In this document: piece after piece, positions 22,038-33,748 of the stretch
How the letters are laid out: every line of letters begins with the position of its first letter
Numbering within the stretch: the stretch's first letter is position 1
Assembly: GCF_000330505.1 (NCBI RefSeq)
Contig: NW_004443623.1
Coordinates: forward strand, 225,361 to 289,360
Direction of reading: 5' to 3'
Origin: Entamoeba invadens IP1
Lineage: Eukaryota; Evosea; Mastigamoebida; Endamoebidae
Length of the DNA stretch: 64,000 nt
Translations under genes and position numbers: made by a program
The notes under the pieces: model-generated
Seen by the model: the letters and a program-made list of their open reading frames with translations, nothing else
What the model was told of the DNA's origin: nothing
Databases searched by the model: none

Positions 22038-23987
22038 ATGTTCGCAATAGTCTTTCTCTATCTCACACTTTCAACTTTAGGAGCAGAACCTTGTTATTCT
22101 AAAGATAAGGATAAGAAATGCATTAAAGACGGAACAACAACAAAATGTAATGCGGTGGTTACTCTATCGGCTGCTGATGCAATGCCACTCTGTGAAAATG
22201 CTTTTAAGGACAACACTTATATCACCAGTTTTGTCTATGAAGGAACTGATAAATTGGATATTGGGACAAATGCATTTAAAGGAGCAACCAAATTGTCAGC
22301 ATTCACTACAAAAAATGGAATTAAAACGATTGGAGCCAGTGCATTTGAAGGAGCTGCTGCTTTGACAAAAATTGATATAAGTGGAGCAACTGAAATACCA
22401 GCAAACACCTTTAAGAATTGTGCATTGTTGGAAACTCTCACTGGTACTGAGGCTGTTACTTCTGTCCAGGCAGCCGCCTTTTCTGGTTGTGTTAAACTCA
22501 CTTCAGTTAACTTCTATGCTCCTTTGACTTCATTGCTTGACCCATTGACAGACCAAAAAAATCTCTTCTTCCATGGGACAGTCCAACCAACAACTCTTCC
22601 AACCAAAGAATCTCCAATTAATCCAAAATTGAAAGTCTATGTTCAAGATTCTTATACTTCTACTACTTTTGGAACTCTTGTTGTATTAAAAGAACATTGC
22701 AGCACTCTTCAATGTGTTGATATAACTCCAACAACACCTGTAGTCCCTCCAGTCAGTGGGAAAATGGCAAATGAATTAAAATGTAAAGAATGTGATGTTA
22801 CTACAATGAGCGTAGATGGTAATAACTATTATTGTGAAATTGATATGAGTGAGTGTATTAAAACTCATGACAATTGCAGAATTTGCCTTAATAATAAATG
22901 CACCAAATGCGGTTCCACTGTTCCATTTTTAGAAAATGATAAATGTGTTAGCCAGTGTACTGATGGTTATTACAAAGACACAACCAACTCCGTTTGTGAA
23001 AAATGTGATACTGGTTGTAAAGCATGTACTGAAAAGGGAAAATGTACAAGCTGCCCAGAAGGTCACTTGTTGCTTGATGATACTAAAAAATGTACCACTG
23101 ATGCCAATTGTCCAGCTGGATATTATAAAGATAACACAAACTGTATGAAATGTTCTATTACAGATTGTGGTGAATGTACTTCAAAGACTGTTTGTACCAA
23201 GTGCACAAAAGGAAATTTGATTAAAGGTGGTTCTAAATGTGAAGCCAATTGCCCAGATAAATTCTACCCTGTTAACAATGTTTGCACCGACTGTGATACA
23301 ACTTGCAAAAAATGTACCGAAGCTGGAAAGTGCACAGAATGCCCAGATAACACATTTTTAATTGAAGACACCAAAAAGTGTACCACCAACTCTGAATGCC
23401 CATCTGGATACACAAAGGATACTGCAAACAAAAAGTGCTTCAGATGTGATGTTTCATGTAAAACATGCAAAGATTCAAATACATGTGAAACATGTGCCGA
23501 AAATTATTTGTTTGTTGAATACACAAAGAAGTGTGTGAAGGATAAATGCCCAGAAAACTACTTCCCCGTGGATAAGACATGCAAAGCCTGTATGTCTGGT
23601 TGCAAAACTTGCACTAAAGCCAACGACTGCTCTGCTTGTATAACTGGAAAACTGTTTGAGGAAGGAACAATGAAATGCGTCGACAATTGTGAACTTGGAT
23701 TTTTCAAAAAGAACGACACCAATTGTGACAAATGCTCAGAAAACTGCGAGAAGTGCTCTGTCCTTGAAATTTGCGACAAGTGTGTTGATGGCGCTTTGAT
23801 GAGTGAAAAGAAGTGTGTTAACATGTGCCCAGAAGGAACGTTTGAAAAAACTGGAGTCTGTGAGAAATGCAAAGACAAGAGTGAGTACAAGACTCCATGC
23901 ACAGATAAAGAGTGTGAAATGTGCACTGCTTCGGGCGCTTTTGCGACATTAATTATGTTTGCGGTTGCACTCTTTGTGATGTTCTAA
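22038..23987 (+). CDS. LRR (BspA-like) plus furin-repeat cysteine-rich surface protein
   Basis: This 649-residue predicted surface protein has a signal peptide at residues 1-16, ending before AEPCYS. Residues ~50-185 hold BspA-type leucine-rich repeats (units such as IGTNAFKGATKL and IGASAFEGAAAL). Residues ~245-625 are a long array of furin-like CXXC modules (CDTGCKACTEKGKCTSCPEG-type), followed by a short hydrophobic C-terminus (about 633-649). With no basic residues after it, that tail looks like a GPI-anchor signal more than a transmembrane helix. Two relatives lie nearby, at 28500-31568 (same architecture) and 41732-43336 (furin repeats only). CXXC-rich modules resemble those of amoebal lectin intermediate subunits, but a binding role here is inference. 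The frame is intact. Confidence 0.85.
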   Translation: MFAIVFLYLTLSTLGAEPCYSKDKDKKCIKDGTTTKCNAVVTLSAADAMPLCENAFKDNTYITSFVYEGTDKLDIGTNAFKGATKLSAFTTKNGIKTIGASAFEGAAALTKIDISGATEIPANTFKNCALLETLTGTEAVTSVQAAAFSGCVKLTSVNFYAPLTSLLDPLTDQKNLFFHGTVQPTTLPTKESPINPKLKVYVQDSYTSTTFGTLVVLKEHCSTLQCVDITPTTPVVPPVSGKMANELKCKECDVTTMSVDGNNYYCEIDMSECIKTHDNCRICLNNKCTKCGSTVPFLENDKCVSQCTDGYYKDTTNSVCEKCDTGCKACTEKGKCTSCPEGHLLLDDTKKCTTDANCPAGYYKDNTNCMKCSITDCGECTSKTVCTKCTKGNLIKGGSKCEANCPDKFYPVNNVCTDCDTTCKKCTEAGKCTECPDNTFLIEDTKKCTTNSECPSGYTKDTANKKCFRCDVSCKTCKDSNTCETCAENYLFVEYTKKCVKDKCPENYFPVDKTCKACMSGCKTCTKANDCSACITGKLFEEGTMKCVDNCELGFFKKNDTNCDKCSENCEKCSVLEICDKCVDGALMSEKKCVNMCPEGTFEKTGVCEKCKDKSEYKTPCTDKECEMCTASGAFATLIMFAVALFVMF

Positions 23988-24049
23988 ACAACACCTCATC
24001 TTTTATTTTGTTTTTTGAATAATCAGTAAAGAACATTCAAACATGTTTA

Positions 24050-24937
24050 TAAACTGTTTTTCAAAACTCTGTACTGGGACGTCCCAATTTTTTAGACAAA
24101 TAATTTCTAAATAATTTTTCCTTTTCTTAACCCTCATTTTTTGTTATAAACATTTACTCGAAAAAAACAAGATAACGAACTTGAATTTTTTAAATTTTAC
24201 TTGACAAATAAATTTTGCACCAAAAATTTACTTGAAAAATATAAAAAACAAACTTGGGATCAAAAATTTGATTACCTTAACACAATTTTTGCCAAAAACA
24301 TAAAACACAACTTTATAATTAAATGTCCATGTTTACAGAATCACCAAGTTGTGTTTCTTATAAAAATGAAAAGTACTAATGAATAAAACAAGTATTGAGA
24401 GAAGATTAATAGGTTAAGATGATACAATTGAAAAGTTTTTTTTTATTTTCGAACTGTTTATTTTATTTTAGACTCTTTTATTAATAACCTTGATTGTTTA
24501 AATGTTTGTTGTTTTATGTTAACGATTACTTTTTTAATTGTTGAAATAAACAAAAACTTATTATTTATTAAAGTGTTGTATTATTTAATGCAATGATGTC
24601 TTCATTACATCATTGGTTTATTGTTTTATTGTCGTTTATCTTGTGTTTGTTAGAAATATGTAGTTTTACTGACGTTTAGTCACAAAATAAACCACTGACC
24701 AAATAACGAACCTGGAAAATCGGGGAAGATTTACCCAATATTTGGGTGATTTTCCGATTTTTGGTTCAATAATTGAAACTGTATTGGTTTTTAAGGGTTT
24801 TAAACTGTGTACCGTTGTTGGTTCAACAAATAGGAAAATAAAAAATAAAACAAATAAAAAACAGTAAATAATGGGAAATTAGGACAAAGGGTTTATATAA
24901 ATTTTGGAAACGGTACAGAGTTTTGAAATACAGTTTA
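24050..24937. mobile_element. mariner-type MITE, copy A (~884 bp)
   Basis: The element is bounded by TA. The left end AACTGTTTTTCAAAACTCTG mirrors the right end, which on the minus strand reads AACTGTATTTCAAAACTCTG. A second, highly similar full-length copy lies at 53542-54417, including internal blocks such as TTTAGACAAATAATTTCTAA and TTACCCAATATTTGGGTGA. The open frame at 24201-24386 is not preserved in the other copy, so it is unlikely to be coding. Its ends resemble those of the intact mariner at 13.4-15.1 kb. Confidence 0.75.
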
Positions 24938-25027
24938 CTTTAATTCTACATAATATATTTTAATTTAGTGGAAAATAAAACAGCTAATATTATTTTGTTT
25001 TAAGTTAGTGGAAAAACAATAAATATA

Positions 25028-26584
25028 TTAAAGGGATTCATGAGGATTGTTAATTTTTCTGAGGATGGTAAATATCTTAAACATAATTTCTTTCAATTTG
25101 GATTTTTTTGCCTAAGATCAAAAAGGTGTATTTTGAAACACATGATTTTCTTGAAAAATGCTATTTATGGATTTTTTGAAAGATAATTCTTTCAGTTGAT
25201 TTTTACAAAAAAAATAATCTATTTCTATTTTTTGATTTACCACAAGACTAACCTTGGTTTAAACGAAAACATTTGACAGACATTTAAATTATCGAAAAAG
25301 TCGATTTTTTAATCAAAATCACAAAACAAATTAATCTAACAATTTTTAATCTTTTTTACAAAAATACAATTTATTAAAAATCAATTCATGAAATTTCAAA
25401 CAATAAAAATTGATAGCAAATAATTTATTAATAACGTATACTCTATGCGATGACAATTTATGTATTTGTGCAAATTCAAAACGCGAGGTTTTGGATATCG
25501 ATGAAACAACGATTGATAAATAAACAAATTTTTAAAATAAAATCATTTTTGTTTTAAACGGTTTTATTTATATTTCAAAATATATATACACAAGAAATAT
25601 ATGTTTATATTATTTTTTTAAACAATATTAATTCTCAATAGAAACGTGTTCAATTTATTAATCAATTTTATATATTATTTGGCGTTTTTGTTGTGTTTTG
25701 ACGATTTTTGATATAATCAATTAACAAAACTCACTTTATAAAAATTCTTTGATAATTTTATTTATAGAATTTTAAATCAATAATGGCAGTGCTATAAATA
25801 TCTCTGAGGATGGTAAGTCGTGTAACAAACAGAAGTTATCAACACAGACTTAAACACCTAAAAAGTGAAATGACGTGTTCCCATATCCAAAAATAGTAAC
25901 TTACTCAATATACATTTCAGACAAATGTAAAAGTGTAAACTTTCTATTTCTGTCATCCTCAGAAAATAATTGCCATCCTCAGAACTGTAAATTCGTTTAA
26001 AACACAAGTTAATATCAAAATGAAACATTCTTTTTAAAATATACACAACATGATTAACTTTGTTATTACAATAAATTTGAATAATTGCATAAATTTCAAA
26101 ATTATTAATAAATTTGTTATTTTAAAATCACATTTTTAGAAAATCAGTGTTTTCGACTTTTTCAATTTTCATTTTGATTAAAAAACAATTATCAATTTAA
26201 ACGTAAATTTCAATTATTATGTTATAAAGACGGATTCGGAAATAATTTCAATAAGTATATAATCATAATATGAACAAGTTGAATACACGCTTTGTTATTT
26301 CTCGTCTCAAGTTGGCGAGATATAATTGTTGTTTTTGTATACTGATTATTGTGGCGATTTTTTGATTGTATTTAATTTTTTGGCATTTATGACTAATTAT
26401 TACCATCATTTAAAATTCGAACTTTGACTCGAAATATTAAGTGTAAATTATAACTTGAGTTATGAGAGTGGGCTTTATGGGGAACTGAACCTTATGGATT
26501 TGATTTTTGTATCCTCAGAAAAATATTTATTAATAAGGATAGCTTTAATCCTGAGGATACACCTTATCCTCAAGAAACCCTTAA
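25028..26584. mobile_element. TIR element with TTAA at both ends and CCTCAG repeats
   Basis: The left end reads TTAAAGGGATTCATGAGGAT. The right end, on the minus strand, reads TTAAGGGTTTCTTGAGGAT. The motif CTGAGGAT recurs inside near both ends and internally (about 25059, 25804, 25956, 25974, 26513, 26560). TTAA flanks would suit a piggyBac-type insertion, but a one-base offset makes this uncertain. No transposase was found inside. Confidence 0.5.
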
Positions 26585-27629
26585 AGGAAAAAAACAGAAA
26601 GGGATAATTTTATTTCCATGTCCAATCTATTTCAATATTATTTTTAATTATTATTCATATTTAAATGAATCAAAAAAATGAAAAATCAAGTATAAAAAAC
26701 TACCAGTTAAAATATCATAGAAAACTTTTGGTGTGTTTATTGGCATGGAACAGACAAATTGGTTGGGTTGACAAAAAAATCTATTTTTATTAAAATAATT
26801 GAAATTTCATTTTATTATGAACGAAACATTTTTAACATTTTATAGATGTTTAAAAGTTGAAAAATTGAAATTTGTTTATTTAATTTAATCAATTTTTTAA
26901 AAATATCGGTAACAATATAGTACAATTTACCAATTCTTTATCAACTACAGTCACATTTCAACTACAGTCAATATTCGATAAGAGACGATAAAATAAGAGG
27001 AATGTTTCTTATCTAATATTGAAAAAAATCAAAAAACAACAACTTTTTTGCTATTTTTAATATTTTTTTGTCCAAAACTTTAAAATGGTAATACATAAAC
27101 CAAATTGTCATTAAGTTAAAAAATAATTAAAAAAATTATTTTAAAAGCAAATGAGTTTTTCATCTAACCCCCAAATAAAGTTGATTAATGTGTCGTTGGA
27201 GCGTTAAATTGTTATAAAACAACAAGTGTTTATTTTGAAAACCAAGAGTTGTCATATTGCTCTTCATGTGTTCGGTTTGAATGTTGTTTGTGTTGTCTGT
27301 CAATATTTTGATTCTATAACGGACGTTTTGTGTTTTAATAAACACTAATAAAATAAAGCATTAGTTTTTATAAAATAAATTACAAAAGTTTTTAAAAAAT
27401 GGCAAAAATATTTTTTGGGTGAAATTATAATTTGGAATTTTGTTGAGACAAAAAACAAAATGTGGTATTTTTTGTTAATTATTCAAGTTTTTATTATTTG
27501 ACATTATTGAATAAGACTGGAACATAGACTGGACTATCATCGAATATTTACTGTGTTGATTATAAAAATTTATTTATAAAAATAATTTGAATTCTAAAAT
27601 TAAAACAAAGATAAAAAAGTTTTTTGAAT
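26585..27629. other. AT-rich intergenic, nothing recognised
   Basis: The only longer open frame (27160-27345, minus) has no family resemblance and no promoter-like sequence. Confidence 0.45.
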
Positions 27630-28462
27630 TACAGATGCAAGAAAAAGCGGTTGTCATAGAAAAAGTAGTTGTCACGAGTATAAAAAAGTATTTTTATATA
27701 TTCATTTTTAATTATTATAAATTGTTAGTTGTTTAACAAGCAAATTTACGGGAAAACCGTGGTAGTTTGGATTGATTTTTCAGAAAGTGGTTGTCAAAAG
27801 GATGAAAAAATTAAAATTTTCTATTTTTTATTAAAAAACAGAAAAACCACAAAAAGATTTTACTCATTTTCATAATCAAAATTGACTGCACCTTGTCATC
27901 ATGATATAAAATGAACTGATGTTGGGGATGTGCAATTTATTACGAATAAGTTGAGGATGCGTAAATCAAACAAGCAATAATCACGATTATCAAGTTTGTA
28001 TCTTTATAACGTTGAAAGCAAATAATTAATCATAAGGCATTCATTGATAAACAACGTGTAATATGACGTTATATTACAAATATGGCATTTCGTTATGAAA
28101 ACTGTTATTGTGTTCAAATTAACCAAACGTTGTGTGCTGATTATTGTTTTTATTGTCTTTATCTTTTACTGTTGTTGGGTTCACCAAAAAACACAAATAT
28201 ACATCATTTAATAAGTCTTTTTCAAATACATAATTTTTATTATTGTTAAAAGTTTAAAATATTAACATTATTAACATTTGTTTAATGTCTTGAATAATAC
28301 ATAAAACAAATTATTTAATATATATATATATTTCATTTGATAATCGACTTACTCAATACACTGGGAAAATTTTTGAAAAATAATCATTTTTTTTTGTTTT
28401 TAATAACATTATTTTCATGACAACCACTTTTTCCATGACAACCAATAATTCTTCTATCTGTA
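27630..28462. mobile_element. TIR element (~830 bp) next to the LRR/furin gene
   Basis: The left end reads TACAGATGCAAGAAAAAGCG then GTTGTCAT and AGAAAAAGTAGTTGTCA. The right end, on the minus strand, reads TACAGATAGAAGAATTATTG then GTTGTCAT and GGAAAAAGTGGTTGTCA. TA lies at each boundary. A further GTGGTTGTCA copy is internal (about 27787). The element ends about 38 bases beyond the stop codon of the next gene, so it may supply or disturb that gene's 3' end. Confidence 0.6.
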
Positions 28463-28499
28463 CTTCATTTTAAAAAAAAATCAATTATTCGATTTTTTT

Positions 28500-31400
28500 T
28501 CAAAACAATAACATTGCCATACAGAGTAATGCAAACAACATTGATGTACTAATAGCACTATTATTTCCCAATGAGCACCCAATACATTCCAAGTCTCCTT
28601 GTTTGCACACACCATATTCAGATGCCATTTTGGTACATTCACTACAGACTTTTATATTTTCGTAATATCCGTCAGGACATGATGATCTGCAGTATCCACT
28701 TGACATAAAACTTCCCAATGCACACTCCTTGCATTCAAATCTATCACAAACTGCACAATTCTGATCTTGACACATTTCACAATATTCATCATTAATACTG
28801 TAATACCCACTTTCACATGTATCAACACAAGTTAAATCTTTTCCCATTAATTTAGGAGATTCGCATTTATCACACTTTTCTTTTCCTTGGCTGCATTTTA
28901 AACAACTTTTATCTTGACAACGTTCGCATGTTAAATCGCCGTTGCTGAGTACGTATTTTTCTTCACAACTGTGACAGAAATACTCATCACAACTCAAACA
29001 GTTATCGGTGCATTTTGTACAAACGCCATCTCCTTTATAATAAGCATCTGGACAATCTCTTTCGCATGTATGTGGTGTATCTGGTTGTGTGTAATAATTG
29101 GTTTCACATTTTGTGCATTGTTGTGATGTGCAACTTTGGCAATTTGAGAATGCTTTGTTGCACATTGAGCACATTTGGAGTTTTTCTGAAATGTTCACAA
29201 AATGTGTGGTCAAGTCGCAGCCACTTTCACATTTCTTTGAATCTCCATTGTAATAGAAATTCTCTTTGCATTCAACACACTTCTCATCTGTGGATATTTC
29301 ACATGTTTTACAGTTATTATCATCACACTTCTTGCATGTCCAATTTGGAGTTGTGTCTTTGATTTCCATGTATCCTTCTTCACATGATTTTGAACATGTT
29401 TTGTTATCAAGATAAAAAGCGTTTAATTCACAAACATCGCACTTGGTTTTACCCGATGCTTGACAATCCCTACATAGTGGTGGACATTCTTCGCAAATCC
29501 CATCACCCTTTCTATATTTTTCTGGACAAGTATCTCCACATGAACCATCTTCTTGTACATATTGGTTATTTCCACATTTGGTGCATTTCGTTTCTGATTC
29601 GCATGTTACACAATTTTCGATAACAGAACATTTCTTACATTTGGCTATTCCATTTTCATTAGTTTCATAATACCCATCATAACATTGGTCTTGACATCCT
29701 TGTGGTGTTTCTTCATCATATAAAAAGTAATTTAATTCACATTTTGAACAGAATTCACCTTGACTTCCTGAACATGAAACGCAATTTCGTTCACATTGTA
29801 TACACTTTTTCGGTTCAGTGTCTGAGCCTTCAATTGGGTAGTAATAATCAGCACAACTTGCAACACATTCATTAGTGTCAGAAACTAAATAGTAACCAAG
29901 TTCACATGTTTTACACATTTGAGTTTCTCCATTTGAACTTTGTGCATCACAATTCTCACAATTTGGAGTGCATTTCACACATTTTTTGTATTCACTGTTT
30001 GTACCATAATTTAATGGACAATTAGAAACACATTCATTGGTTTCTTCCAATAAATAAGAAGAAGCACTACATTCTAAACAAGTATTGTTTGAAGTGCATT
30101 TTTTGCAATTTGTCAAAATATCACTACATTTTTGGCAAACCTGTTGCCCATTAATATCAACATAATAAGCATAATTATTTTGAACATCACAAGATGATAC
30201 ACACGTACCACTCGTTGTCACAATATTAGGAGGCATACACATTGTACACTTGGTGCTGCTGTACGAAAAATATGTATTTGGATCCATTATTTCCTTTTCT
30301 GCACATTTCAAACAATTTAAAATATTACAGTTTTTGCAAGTTCTGCCATCACCAAGTAAATAATATCCATTCCCCGTGTTGCAAATATCAGTACATGTTT
30401 TACTGGAATAATCAAACACTTTTTTACCAGCCACGTTGCATCTATTACAAGCATAACCACTACAGAAATAGTCTAAACATGTTTCATCTTTCCAACTACA
30501 AAGATAACTATTTATAGTGCACTCATCACTACATCCATCATAAGTGACATAATTATTTTCACAAGCAACACAAGTACTTGTATTGAAATCATATTTTTGG
30601 TCTTTATTACAACTCAATTTTGTTGCAGTTGAAGATAAAAATTTGAGATTTGCTGGAGAGTAATTTTTACTGACATATACTTTTATGGCAGAATTTAAAT
30701 TGATTTCTCCTAAAACACCGGTTGGAGCGTTTATACCATGATAAAACAGTTCGGTAATATACTGCAAATTATCTTGGAAAGTGATAACATTACCTAGATG
30801 AAGCTTAGTCAATTTTACACAATCTTTCAATGCGTTTTTCCCTAATCGAATAACATTTTCTGTAAATAATATTCTTTCGAGTAAGACGTCTCCAGCAAAC
30901 ATTTCTTCGGATATGGTAGGGCACCCACTCATGTTAAAGTGCTTAAGATTTGTCATATTAGAAAATGCACCCTTTCCGATGTACATGTTCGAGTTTTCAT
31001 AAAGTGTAAAAGTCTCCAATTGAGTACCACTAAAAGCGTATTCATCAACTATTGAAAGATCTCTATAAATATAAGGAACGTCTACTGAATATCCAATTGA
31101 TTGAAGTCCGCTGTTTCTAAAAGCATTCTTTCTAATTGTTGAAGGAAAATATTTATAAAATGTGATTTGTTGGAGAGAAGTAAGCCCAGCAAAAGCACTT
31201 TCATCGATTAGGTAAATATTATTCAAATTAATGGTTTTCAACTTGGTTCCAACAAATGCAGACTTTCCAATATAATCCGATGATGAACTACTTTCAGACA
31301 TTTTAAACGTGAAGGTTTCAAGATTGGAACATCCTTCAAATGCATAATCGTCAACAGAAGTAATTTGTTCTAAAATAACCGAAGTAAAAACAGTTCGACC

Positions 31401-31568
31401 TTTAAAAGCTCCTTCACATAAATACCCAGATTCAGTTATAACCAAATTGGGATCACACGTAAAGTTTCCGATTTGGTCGTAATATTTAAAACAGTTGCGA
31501 GTAGTCTCTTTGATATAACACTGATCAAGTGCATAAGTTGATACTAACAGGAAAAGAAAATAAATCAT
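28500..31568 (-). CDS. large LRR plus furin-repeat cysteine-rich surface protein
   Basis: This 1022-residue protein has the same plan as the 22.0 kb protein. Residues 1-13 form a signal peptide (MIYFLFLLVSTYA). Residues ~45-300 hold BspA-like leucine-rich repeats (for example VDDYAFEGCSNLETF and IGKGAFSNMTNLKHF). Residues ~320-1000 form a long furin-like CXXC array, and a hydrophobic C-terminus (about 1004-1022) fits a GPI-anchor signal. Several Asn-X-Ser/Thr sites would allow glycosylation. On the minus strand a TATA-like CCATTTATA lies about 43 bases upstream of the ATG, and TTATTCA directly precedes the ATG, so the leader is very short. The frame is intact over 3 kb. Compared with its neighbour, most of the extra length is in the cysteine-rich part. 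Confidence 0.85.
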   Translation of the reverse strand: MIYFLFLLVSTYALDQCYIKETTRNCFKYYDQIGNFTCDPNLVITESGYLCEGAFKGRTVFTSVILEQITSVDDYAFEGCSNLETFTFKMSESSSSSDYIGKSAFVGTKLKTINLNNIYLIDESAFAGLTSLQQITFYKYFPSTIRKNAFRNSGLQSIGYSVDVPYIYRDLSIVDEYAFSGTQLETFTLYENSNMYIGKGAFSNMTNLKHFNMSGCPTISEEMFAGDVLLERILFTENVIRLGKNALKDCVKLTKLHLGNVITFQDNLQYITELFYHGINAPTGVLGEINLNSAIKVYVSKNYSPANLKFLSSTATKLSCNKDQKYDFNTSTCVACENNYVTYDGCSDECTINSYLCSWKDETCLDYFCSGYACNRCNVAGKKVFDYSSKTCTDICNTGNGYYLLGDGRTCKNCNILNCLKCAEKEIMDPNTYFSYSSTKCTMCMPPNIVTTSGTCVSSCDVQNNYAYYVDINGQQVCQKCSDILTNCKKCTSNNTCLECSASSYLLEETNECVSNCPLNYGTNSEYKKCVKCTPNCENCDAQSSNGETQMCKTCELGYYLVSDTNECVASCADYYYPIEGSDTEPKKCIQCERNCVSCSGSQGEFCSKCELNYFLYDEETPQGCQDQCYDGYYETNENGIAKCKKCSVIENCVTCESETKCTKCGNNQYVQEDGSCGDTCPEKYRKGDGICEECPPLCRDCQASGKTKCDVCELNAFYLDNKTCSKSCEEGYMEIKDTTPNWTCKKCDDNNCKTCEISTDEKCVECKENFYYNGDSKKCESGCDLTTHFVNISEKLQMCSMCNKAFSNCQSCTSQQCTKCETNYYTQPDTPHTCERDCPDAYYKGDGVCTKCTDNCLSCDEYFCHSCEEKYVLSNGDLTCERCQDKSCLKCSQGKEKCDKCESPKLMGKDLTCVDTCESGYYSINDEYCEMCQDQNCAVCDRFECKECALGSFMSSGYCRSSCPDGYYENIKVCSECTKMASEYGVCKQGDLECIGCSLGNNSAISTSMLFALLCMAMLLF

Positions 31569-33234
31569 TGAATAAAATTTTCATCGCGTTCCTTTTATTT
31601 GCTAAAAATCTATAAATGGGTTTCAAAAAATACGAAAATGTTTAAATTTTAAAAGTATAAAAACAACTTTTAAAAAGTAAGAAAAACTTGTTTTCAAAAT
31701 AAAATGTTGTAATTATGTAAGGAATTTTTAAGAAAATGAATTATTGTATTTTAACCCCTTTAACATTGTATATGTTATTCCTCTTTCAATGCCTCTTTCG
31801 ATGCTTTTTGAAAATAATGAATTAAAGTATTTTATCAACTTGTTATTTTTTAAAAATAAAATATAAAACACAAATGTTAATATAGTAATATTTATTTTAA
31901 CTGTGTGATTCTTTATTTAAAATTTAGAAAATCGAAAACAATCATTTAGTCAATTCATTAAAAACATCGAACCGAAAAAATATTTTTGAAAGTAAATTAT
32001 ACAATTAAAAACGTCCGTTAGCACCTTAAACGTTCCGAATTCAAAATTTAAGAAAATAAGAATTGATTTATCAAATAATAAAATTTTAAATAAATTATTA
32101 TTACTTTTAAAATAATTATGATTTGTTAATAATATAATCAATTATAATTTAAATTATATAAATAAGTTAGGTAGAGTTTTGCTTCATACGTTTACAATAT
32201 TGTAATGATTCAAATTGTTTGATAAAATTTTTTGATAATTTATTAGTTAAGATGTTTTTAATTATTTGTATAATAACTAATTAAATTATTAATATAAAAA
32301 ATTGAACACAAAAATAAAAATAACAATCATGTTTGAACATTTTTTTGTCTATATGTTTTTAATAATAATCTTTATTGATTTTTATGTCTTGGTTATTGAT
32401 TATGACTTCTGTCGAATTATATGACAATTGGTTTTTATGATGAAAAATACAATAAGGTTAGTCTAACAAATTATCTGTTGAAACTGGTATCTTACAATTA
32501 ATGGCTGTATTTAAAAAATAAAAATTAAATAAAAAATCAAAAAATAAGAAAAAAATTAAAATAATCGCAGTTTTTTTGATTGGTTTTCCCAAATTATTTA
32601 GTTGGTTAAGTCCAAAAAATACCAAATATAGTTTCCAAGCAGACAAAGTTGTTAGATTGATTATATAACAAATATTATTAATTTTATTATGTATCAACTT
32701 ACTTATTCGAGATTTTTATTGAACAACTTTTTGTTAATAATTACAAGAAAAATATCTTATGAAATAATATTGTGTATATGACATTATTTTTTATCAGAAA
32801 ACACTCAAAATAAAACCATTGTATTTACAAAAAACACAAAATAAAGAAGTTGACAGAATGCAACATTTTTTTATTGTTCGAATAATGTTGTAAAAAGGTA
32901 AGTATATAAGGTTTCGTTGTAAAAAACAAAATTGTCACGCAAGGAATGGTTCAAAAATAACAATTGAAATTTTTTAGTGTTTTTATATGTAACATCAAAC
33001 TAAAATATGAATTATTGCACTAAAATATAAAGTATTTTACAATTTTAAGAATTTTGGGGTTTTAATTTGTAAAGATAATATATGTACTTGCGTTATATGT
33101 ATCATTTTACATCTGATAGTTAATAGTAATATGTTTATGATAATTCAGAATAATTTGATTTAACAAACATATAATTATAAAATGTTAATTAAAATATTTC
33201 TGACATTGTTTTTATGTATGATATTAGTACCAAA
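31569..33234. other. AT-rich intergenic between divergent genes
   Basis: Apart from the presumed promoter of the LRR/furin gene (31569-31620) no feature is supported. The open frames at 31950-32141 and 32458-32697 are hydrophobic low-complexity noise. Confidence 0.45.
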
Positions 33235-33389
33235 TACAATCAAACCTCTCAAAAGCGGGAGGGTGTGATAATTATGTTTCTCAAGAAAGGGAATTTTAGC
33301 TAATCAAATCTTAATTGTCGCTTGATACAGAACTTTGTTTTTGGTTTTAGTTCAAAAATGACCGCTCTTGGAGGTTTTAGTGTAGTGTA
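33235..33389. mobile_element. ~150 bp mariner-type MITE
   Basis: The left end reads TACAATCAAACCTCTCAAAA then GCGG. The right end, on the minus strand, reads TACACTAAAACCTCCAAGAG then CGG, with a one-base slip. It resembles the ends of the 17.3 kb MITE (AAAACTTTTCAAAAACGG) in layout. It sits in the upstream region of the alkyl sulfatase gene. Confidence 0.45.
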
Positions 33390-33748
33390 AATATTATACA
33401 TTAATTTATTACATTTTAAATTTAAAGGAAATTTCAAAATGATACAAATACAATATTATCAAAAATAGAAAATATCCATTTTATTGATTTTATTGAAAAA
33501 TAACATTATTTTGATTTCCTTTAAAATAAACAAAAAGAATTTTTGACTCAATAAAGATCAAAAAAATTGAACTTAGAAATTTTCAAATATTTGATATTTT
33601 TTTACCCATTTATAACGTTTTTAATATAAAATAATATAGTTTAATTTATTGTTGCAAAACATTGAAGTTTTTTATTAAAAAAAAATTAAGAAAAGATTTT
33701 TCAATAATAATTATCAGAATAAAAGGCAATTTAATCTTTAAACAACAA

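Noticed and set aside
22150..23926. Open frames on other frames and strand over the cysteine-rich gene
   Set aside because: Shadow frames of a strongly biased coding region; the same applies to those over 28500-31568 and 41732-43393.
24201..24386. 61-codon frame in MITE copy A as a gene
   Set aside because: The corresponding stretch in copy B (about 53685-53870) is broken by stops, so the frame is not under selection.
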